DNA from: an uncultured Prevotella sp.
GTDB lineage: Bacteria; Bacteroidota; Bacteroidia; Bacteroidales; Bacteroidaceae
Length of the DNA: 40,720 nucleotides
Reading direction: 5' to 3'
NCBI GenBank assembly: GCA_900322175.1
Contig: ONYZ01000035.1
Location: 1-40,720 of the forward strand
In this document: positions 35,150 to 40,720 of the stretch, piece by piece
Layout: each line of letters starts with the position of its first letter
Position numbering within the stretch: the first letter of the stretch is position 1
Notes under the pieces: model-generated
The model's database searches: none
What the model saw: the letters and a program-made list of their open reading frames with translations, nothing else
Told to the model about the DNA's origin: nothing
Made by a program: the position numbers and the translations under genes

Positions 35150-35248
35150 AACTATAAAAAAACTGGTTGTCATCACGACAACCAGTTCCGAAAAACAAAC
35201 TACTTAAAAACTAATCTACTAAAACAAATCAAAAAAATTATCATTTGC
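35150..35248 (-). ncRNA. Candidate small RNA or leader between groEL and sppA
   Basis: A good promoter (plus 35254-35285) would start a minus-strand transcript near 35247 that runs through an AT-rich stretch into a strong intrinsic terminator at 35161-35187, giving roughly 95 nt. No open reading frame of note lies within. It could be a free small RNA or an attenuated leader for sppA, whose own promoter lies just beyond. Confidence 0.45.
35157..35187 (-). terminator. Intrinsic terminator between groEL and sppA
   Basis: AACTGGTTGTC (35161-35171) pairs perfectly with GACAACCAGTT (35177-35187); the minus strand continues into a run of T. Confidence 0.85.
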
Positions 35249-35253
35249 GGGTG

Positions 35254-35285
35254 CAAAATTAGTAGGTTTTTACGAACCCCGCAAA
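35254..35285 (-). promoter_or_regulatory. Promoter of the candidate small RNA
   Basis: On the minus strand TTTG (plus 35282-35285) and TAATTTTG (plus 35254-35261) are exactly 20 bp apart, a full consensus match with no gene directly downstream. Confidence 0.6.
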
Positions 35286-35331
35286 TCTTTCGAGCATAAA
35301 AACACGGCAATTATTCTAAAATAACTAAAAA

Positions 35332-35359
35332 TGGGGATGGATTCCTAGACCCATCCCCA
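35332..35359 (-). terminator. Terminator of groES-groEL
   Basis: TGGGGATGG (35332-35340) pairs with CCATCCCCA (35351-35359); the minus strand continues TTTTTAG. It lies 26 bp past the groEL stop. Confidence 0.85.
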
Positions 35360-35384
35360 AATTTGTTATGCTCGCTTTGCAAAA

Positions 35385-37022
<1,638 letters not shown>

Positions 37023-37048
37023 CTAAAATCTAAAATCTTAATTCTAAA

Positions 37049-37321
37049 TTATTTCTCAATTACTGCGAGCACATCGCTCTGGCGCATCATCAGATACTTG
37101 GTGCCCTCAAACTCCAGTTCAGTGCCTGAGTACTTACCGTAGAGCACTTCGTCGCCCTCTTTCAGTATCATAGCCTCGTCCTTAGTTCCCTGACCTACGG
37201 CCTTGATTGTTCCGTGGAGTGGTTTCTCTTTTGCGGTGTCTGGAATGATAATACCGCCAATCTTCTCTTCTGCAGGTGCTGGCAATACCAACACACGGTC
37301 TGCTAGTGGTTTGATGTTCAT
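37049..37321 (-). CDS. groS: Co-chaperonin GroES (10 kDa)
   Basis: GroES caps the GroEL ring. The 90-residue protein has the family start [10 protein letters not shown], the mobile-loop region [11 protein letters not shown] and the ending [12 protein letters not shown]. It is first in the groESL operon. The upstream sequence carries no convincing TAnnTTTG box but has a sigma-54-like element. No CIRCE-type inverted repeat was seen. Confidence 0.97.
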   Translation of the reverse strand: MNIKPLADRVLVLPAPAEEKIGGIIIPDTAKEKPLHGTIKAVGQGTKDEAMILKEGDEVLYGKYSGTELEFEGTKYLMMRQSDVLAVIEK

Positions 37322-37370
37322 AATACTTAATTTTTATTTTAATATTCAACTTAATTTCTGCCACTCATTC

Positions 37371-37387
37371 TGCCAAAACCGTGCCAA
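37371..37387 (-). promoter_or_regulatory. Sigma-54-like promoter upstream of groES
   Basis: The minus strand reads TTGGCACGGTTTTGGCA, with GG and GC separated by 10 bp as required of a -24/-12 promoter, about 50 bp before the groES start. An inverted CCGAT/ATCGG pair enclosing TGACA repeats lies 7-32 bp further upstream (37394-37419) and could bind an activator. No sigma-54 gene is in the window. Confidence 0.5.
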
Positions 37388-37426
37388 TCCGTCCCGATGT
37401 GTCACATTGTCAGTATCGGCAGACAC

Positions 37427-37461
37427 AAAAAAACAAGGCCGATTCCAAGAAAACCAGCCTT
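37427..37461 (-). terminator. Terminator of the secreted unknown protein gene
   Basis: AAGGC (37435-37439) pairs with GCCTT (37457-37461); the minus strand continues into G and seven T. The stem is short. Confidence 0.65.
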
Positions 37462-37481
37462 ATGCATTTAGCCAAAATAAA

Positions 37482-38087
37482 CTATTTACCGAATCCGTTG
37501 CCGTTCCACTTCAGCGTTGTCTGCCACTTCTCTCGCCCGTTCTCGCTCCAGTGCGTCACGGTGATATCCTTACCCGTGCGCGGCAGGCCGTAGCTTATGT
37601 TGAAGTAATCCACCTCCACACCGGCATCGTAGGTCGTCATCTTCCGTGTCGCATTGTCGTAGCGGTAGAAGTTGAGACAGTCGAACTGCCCAGGGTTCAT
37701 GCGCTTGCCGTTCTCCGACATCTCGATGCAAACGGCAAAAAGCTTGTGCTTCTTGTCGGCCATGTTCCAGTAGCACATCTCCCACTTCGAGATGAATCCA
37801 TCATGCTTGGACTCCAGGAGGATGTAGCCCGCCTTCTTGTCGACGGTGATTGTAAAGTTCTCCTGCTGCTCCCTACCCGTGCGATAGCGTTCGAGCGCCT
37901 GCTGCAAGGCAGCGGTCGATTCGTCGAGTTCCGTGTCCTCGTTTCCCTCGGTGTGGGTGGCATACGCCCATGCGAAGTCGATGATGTCGGGATAGCTCCC
38001 GAGGAATTTCACTTCGATCTTTCCGTTCTGCGCCCACACTCCCAGCGCCCAGAACGCCAACATGATTGCCATTGATAGTCTCTTCAT
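37482..38087 (-). CDS. Secreted protein of unknown function
   Basis: The 201-residue precursor has a signal peptide (about 1-19, cut after WAQ or VWA). The mature part mixes charged helices with several aromatic beta stretches (KWEMCYWNMADKKHKLF, DCLNFYRYDN), suggesting a beta-rich periplasmic domain. Only a few Cys and no metal motif are seen. Local GC content is higher than in the genes to its right. I do not recognise the family. It has its own promoter and terminator. Confidence 0.75.
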   Translation of the reverse strand: MKRLSMAIMLAFWALGVWAQNGKIEVKFLGSYPDIIDFAWAYATHTEGNEDTELDESTAALQQALERYRTGREQQENFTITVDKKAGYILLESKHDGFISKWEMCYWNMADKKHKLFAVCIEMSENGKRMNPGQFDCLNFYRYDNATRKMTTYDAGVEVDYFNISYGLPRTGKDITVTHWSENGREKWQTTLKWNGNGFGK

Positions 38088-38126
38088 AATCTCAATTTTG
38101 AATGGTTAATCCTATTTTTCTTCGGG

Positions 38127-38134
38127 CAAAGGTA
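38127..38134 (-). promoter_or_regulatory. Promoter box of the secreted unknown protein gene
   Basis: TACCTTTG on the minus strand, 40 bp before the ATG at 38087. Confidence 0.5.
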
Positions 38135-38210
38135 AGCAATTTCTGTGAAATAATTAAGTAAAAAAGACAAAAAACACCACTTTAGCACAAAAATAGTCGC
38201 AAAGAAATGC

Positions 38211-38317
38211 AAAAAGTAGCTTTTCACCTTGCAAAAAGTAAGTTTTTGGAAAGTGTGGAGTAAGTTCTTGGGATGCGAAAAGTAGCTTTTCGCAGGGTGA
38301 AAAGCTACTTTTTATTA
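38211..38317. repeat. AAAAGTAGCTTTTC repeat cluster
   Basis: The core AAAAGTAGCTTTTC occurs in direct sense near 38211 and 38278 and inverted near 38302. The middle copy is a palindrome, GCGAAAAGTAGCTTTTCGC, and the outer two form a long hairpin (AAAGTAGCTTTTCACC with GGGTGAAAAGCTACTTT). Weaker relatives (AAAAGTAAGTTTTTGG, GGAGTAAGTTCTTGGG) lie between them. Confidence 0.75.
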
Positions 38318-38788
38318 GTGGTTTTTGCGGGCGGCCAGTTCGCGGAGTATGCGGCGGTCGCTACTGGGCACAGGCTCGCCATGCTTGCCAGATCGCACGC
38401 CCGCGCGGCTTACTGTCTCGTAGGCCGAAGGTCCGATCATATCGGGAACCTTCGCGCCTTTTTCTTTATTCTTTTTCTATTTCTAATTCTAATTCTTCCG
38501 CGCGGGGATAATAAGTACGCGCGGGAGTGACGCAACTTTGACGCAGCCTTATTGAATTGTTGTTGCATCCAGTGACTGGTAAAACGCTTCTCTTTATCAT
38601 CGACTACAAACAAGCCATAATCATCAATCAAACGCTTAACATCCGAGCGGTGACGATGGCCCTCAACAGACAGAACTGTCATTTGTGTACCGGCATAGAC
38701 ACCCCATCCGCCCTTGCCTTCACTCTGTCATAAAAACTTGCATGAAAGCAGTCCTGTAAATACTCTTTATCATTGCTCATACCTTTCT
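38310..38788 (-). pseudogene. Decayed gene, possibly a phage-type replication protein remnant
   Basis: Three minus-strand frames each hold a coherent piece. An N-terminal piece starts MSNDKEYLQDCF (ATG near 38779) and stops in an ATGA overlap at 38682. A middle piece (38437-38682) contains DVKRLIDDYGLFVVDDKEKR, which resembles Bacteroidota DUF4373-type (Lin1244/Lin1753-like) proteins. A C-terminal piece in another frame reads VPDMIGPSAYETVSRAGV and ends ELAARKNH near 38317. The frame changes fall in an A-rich stretch near 38460-38500. GC content is high compared with both sides. The family match is tentative, but the broken-frame pattern is visible. Confidence 0.5.
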
Positions 38789-38797
38789 TTTTTGCGA

Positions 38798-38805
38798 CAA
38801 AGTTA
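38798..38805 (-). promoter_or_regulatory. Promoter box of the decayed gene
   Basis: TAACTTTG on the minus strand, close upstream of the MSNDK start, with a TTG about 17 bp further up. It would still transcribe the decayed region. Confidence 0.45.
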
Positions 38806-38936
38806 CCAACTATAATCGTAACAACCTAGAGTTTTCTTGATCTGTAGTATTAATGTCGCCAATACACGTGCGCGATAACAATAAAAACCCGAGGTTAACA
38901 TGTCTTAAAAACAAAAAGAAAAACAACACAAACCTA

Positions 38937-38965
38937 TTGTTTTATCAGAATTTTATGTATCTTTG
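38937..38965 (+). promoter_or_regulatory. Promoter of the zinc-motif protein pair
   Basis: TTG (38937-38939) and TATCTTTG (38958-38965) are 18 bp apart. The transcript would have an untranslated leader of about 75 nt before the ATG at 39048, with nothing recognisable in it. Confidence 0.65.
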
Positions 38966-39047
38966 TAGGCAAAAATGTGATACAAAAAAACAAACTAACA
39001 ACATTATTATTTGTCCATAACATTTTCAATTTTATAAAAATAGAATT

Positions 39048-39623
39048 ATGAATAAAACCGTATTTATCTTTATATGTGTAATAATCGGTGGTTGTATAGG
39101 ACTATATCAGTACTATACGGAAAAAAAACAAAAAAGCACATATGACTACAATTGGATTTTCAACAACTCGCAAATCAAACAAAATCAGTCCAATGCAACA
39201 TTCCATAGCCAACCCCAAAATGTCAATTATCAACAACAGCAGGTATCCGCGCAACAGCAGAATATGGTTAAGACGATATGTCCAATGTGTCATGGAGCAG
39301 GTACTTATGCTTTTAAACCAGGGGACGCTTTTGCTCCAGTAGTAAAATGTCCGAACTGCAATGGTAAAGGAGTCGTTTTAGTTTCCGCCAACGAATTATT
39401 ACAAGAGTCTTCACAAACATACCCCACAACATCTTCACAAGGCAGTCAATCGAATGGAGAGCCTCTTGAATGTCCGAGCTGCTACGGAAGTGGGAAATGC
39501 TCAGGATGTGGAGGACGAGGTGAGCACAATTACTCAGACTTGAATGGATCACATAGGTACGATTGTTCCATTTGTAAAGGAACTGGTCGTTGTCAGGGTT
39601 GTCATGGGAGTGGGCATATTTAA
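39048..39623 (+). CDS. Membrane-anchored protein with six DnaJ-type zinc motifs
   Basis: The 191-residue protein has one N-terminal membrane helix (about 4-20), a Gln/Asn-rich linker (about 38-72) and a Cys-rich region with six CxxC motifs at 78, 101, 142, 151, 173 and 182, mostly in the CxxCxGxG form of the DnaJ zinc-finger domain. There is no J domain and no DnaJ substrate-binding domain. A signal anchor or lipoprotein-like Cys16 suggests an extracytoplasmic location, unusual for this zinc module. AT-rich composition sets it apart from the region to its left. Family not recognised. It is followed 53 bp later by a second zinc-motif protein. Confidence 0.75.
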   Translation: MNKTVFIFICVIIGGCIGLYQYYTEKKQKSTYDYNWIFNNSQIKQNQSNATFHSQPQNVNYQQQQVSAQQQNMVKTICPMCHGAGTYAFKPGDAFAPVVKCPNCNGKGVVLVSANELLQESSQTYPTTSSQGSQSNGEPLECPSCYGSGKCSGCGGRGEHNYSDLNGSHRYDCSICKGTGRCQGCHGSGHI

Positions 39624-39676
39624 TTCTTGTACATCTCTCCAGTATAATTAAATGAATTAAATCAAATTTTTGCATC

Positions 39677-40420
39677 ATGAAAAAAAATATTGCTCTATTA
39701 ATAATGCTCATCATGACATTCGTTAATAACACCTTTGGACAAACGTCTAGTTATTCGAACAACAATTCTGCGAAAGCAACAGTTAATAAGGTTTGGGTAA
39801 ACAAAGATGTAAGACAAAACGGACAATTAGGCATAATGATTCACGCAGATGTATCCATAAAAAACATGAAAGGAAGGAACACTGATGTCGTTGCCTATTT
39901 TTTTGACATCAAAAAACAACAAATGAGGGCGGTTCTAAATAACTATAAAACAAACGATTTTCATGCGTGTAACAGCAAAAATGTGGTTCCGAACTATGTA
40001 GAAACTCAATACACTGATCTGAAGATTTTTATGCCATATGATGCTTTGCCTTCGATTTCTGGATACGTTAGGGTAGAAGTATCAGATAGGGCAGCAAAAA
40101 AATTCCTATCTAACGATAAGAAATACACTCCATTCAATATTTCACAAAATAATTCTGGTAATAACGGAAATCGTAATAGCGGCAGCAATAAGAGCAACAA
40201 CAATAATCAAAACAACAATAATCAAAACAATGATCCTCAGATAAAAGTACCAGTTACTGTATATTGTGCTTTTTGTGCTGGATCAAAAATTTGTCCCGAC
40301 TGTGCTGGACAAAGAACACGATATTTTGGTAGAGACAAAATAATATGCACTTCTTGTTCCGGAACTGGAATATGCGACATGTGTCACGGCACTGGTATCT
40401 CAATGGTCGTTTACCAGTAA
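39677..40420 (+). CDS. Secreted protein with beta domain, Asn-rich linker and zinc motifs
   Basis: The 247-residue precursor has a signal peptide (about 1-21), a beta-rich domain (about 32-155), an Asn/Ser repeat linker (about 156-187) and a C-terminal zinc region with CxxC pairs at 197, 206, 224 and 233, the last two in CSGTG/CHGTG context. The layout parallels the upstream protein: variable exported part, polar linker, DnaJ-type zinc module. The two are probably one operon. A CAAATTTTTG box ends 6 bp before the ATG and might give a leaderless transcript. The function is unknown; a ligand- or thiol-related envelope role is speculative. Confidence 0.75.
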   Translation: MKKNIALLIMLIMTFVNNTFGQTSSYSNNNSAKATVNKVWVNKDVRQNGQLGIMIHADVSIKNMKGRNTDVVAYFFDIKKQQMRAVLNNYKTNDFHACNSKNVVPNYVETQYTDLKIFMPYDALPSISGYVRVEVSDRAAKKFLSNDKKYTPFNISQNNSGNNGNRNSGSNKSNNNNQNNNNQNNDPQIKVPVTVYCAFCAGSKICPDCAGQRTRYFGRDKIICTSCSGTGICDMCHGTGISMVVYQ

Positions 40421-40432
40421 GGTCATAATTAC

Positions 40433-40530
40433 GGAGTCGGAGCTCCTGATCAAAAGATCACGGGGACAGGTCTTTGATCTTTATTAAAGTGCGATCAAGA
40501 CGATCACAGAGTCAAGCGCTCCTGATTATA
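40433..40530. repeat. Degenerate direct repeat with many GATC sites
   Basis: GGAGTCGGAGCTCCTGATC near 40433 resembles AGAGTCAAGCGCTCCTGAT near 40509. Between them are several GATCAAA/GATCACR words. No open reading frame or known element was recognised. Confidence 0.35.
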
Positions 40531-40552
40531 TCACACATAACAACTATAACGC

Positions 40553-40591
40553 AAATGCCTCGCATCGAAATATGATGCGAGGCATTTTTCT
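40553..40591 (+). terminator. Terminator of the zinc-motif pair
   Basis: AAATGCCTCGCATC (40553-40566) pairs with GATGCGAGGCATTT (40574-40587), a perfect 14-bp stem followed by TTC. It isolates the pair from the promoter at 40602. Confidence 0.85.
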
Positions 40592-40601
40592 TGCAAAACA
40601 C

Positions 40602-40632
40602 TTGCAAGTTTCAGATAATCATCGTATCTTTG
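40602..40632 (+). promoter_or_regulatory. Outward promoter, right end
   Basis: TTGC (40602-40605) and TATCTTTG (40625-40632) are 19 bp apart. The promoter fires out of the window into the terminal repeat, mirroring the left end although its upstream sequence differs. Confidence 0.65.
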
Positions 40633-40720
40633 CAGCAAACTTTTCGAAGGGTCGAAAGTAAAGGCGTGATATAACTGGTCGTCCATTCCCCGTTTCACGG
40701 GGTCTGTCCGACGAGAAAAA
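40628..40720 (+). repeat. Right copy of 93-bp terminal inverted repeat (leader-like)
   Basis: This is the exact inverse of 2-94. Identity begins inside the promoter box and runs to the end of the window, so the shared sequence is the transcribed part and probably continues outside. Confidence 0.8.

Noticed and set aside
38273-38530. Plus-strand frame over the GC-rich stretch
   Set aside because: The opposite strand holds the more protein-like pieces and this frame has low-complexity ends.

Overview
The window reads as one contig-like segment of a Bacteroidota chromosome, most likely Prevotellaceae. Supporting signs are the TAnnTTTG-type promoter boxes before most transcription units, weak ribosome binding sites, an ECF sigma / DUF4974 anti-sigma / STN-TonB receptor cassette, the LpxK-PunA-ThiL gene order, a GH51 arabinofuranosidase next to a XylE-type symporter, and AATTGATAATTGA-type short repeats. 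Genus-level placement is an inference. No phage or conjugation module is intact.

Layout. 1-482: a 93-bp sequence that recurs inverted at the right end, each copy with an outward promoter, then a 22-bp-period palindromic repeat array. 483-2359: FtsZ-like GTPase translationally coupled to an unknown protein. 2373-2580: candidate small RNA. 2582-3415: sensor kinase with a degenerate N-box. 3520-6876: mfd. 6891-6991: palindromic divergent promoter element. 7013-10380: operon of GT2 glycosyltransferase, PlsC-like acyltransferase, membrane phosphoesterase and HU-like protein. 10586-14259: TonB receptor, anti-sigma and ECF sigma. 14369-17248: MetH activation protein, dihydroorotase and DUF4369 lipoprotein. 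17339-18080: small membrane protein and FtsB/DivIC-like protein, divergent from dnaX (18236-20047) across a second copy of the palindromic promoter element. 20084-23787: operon of TPR sensor kinase, XylE-like symporter and lone receiver, divergent from the GH51 arabinofuranosidase (23947-25956). 26048-26239: cobalamin riboswitch. 26442-29067: two tandem histidine-phosphatase paralogues, the first without catalytic residues. 29073-29900: type II pantothenate kinase; 30028-30100: tRNA-Phe. 30212-35068: sppA-lpxK-punA-thiL operon. 35150-35250: second candidate small RNA. 35385-37321: groES-groEL behind a sigma-54-like promoter. 37482-38087: secreted unknown protein. 38200-38790: AAAAGTAGCTTTTC repeats and a decayed gene. 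39048-40420: two AT-rich envelope proteins with DnaJ-type CxxCxGxG zinc motifs.

How the parts work together. Most of the window is core housekeeping (repair, replication clamp loading, lipid and lipid A synthesis, pyrimidine, purine, thiamine and CoA metabolism, chaperonin). The accessory parts are an arabinose/xylose locus with its own phospho-signalling genes, a surface-signalling sigma cassette and a cobalamin riboswitch locus. The observations most worth following are the riboswitch next to a pseudo-phosphatase/phosphatase pair, the two palindromic elements with exactly 10-bp spacing to four outward promoter boxes, the FtsZ-like operon outside a division cluster behind a palindromic array, AT-rich repeats inserted in frame in mfd and thiL, and the envelope-located zinc-motif pair.
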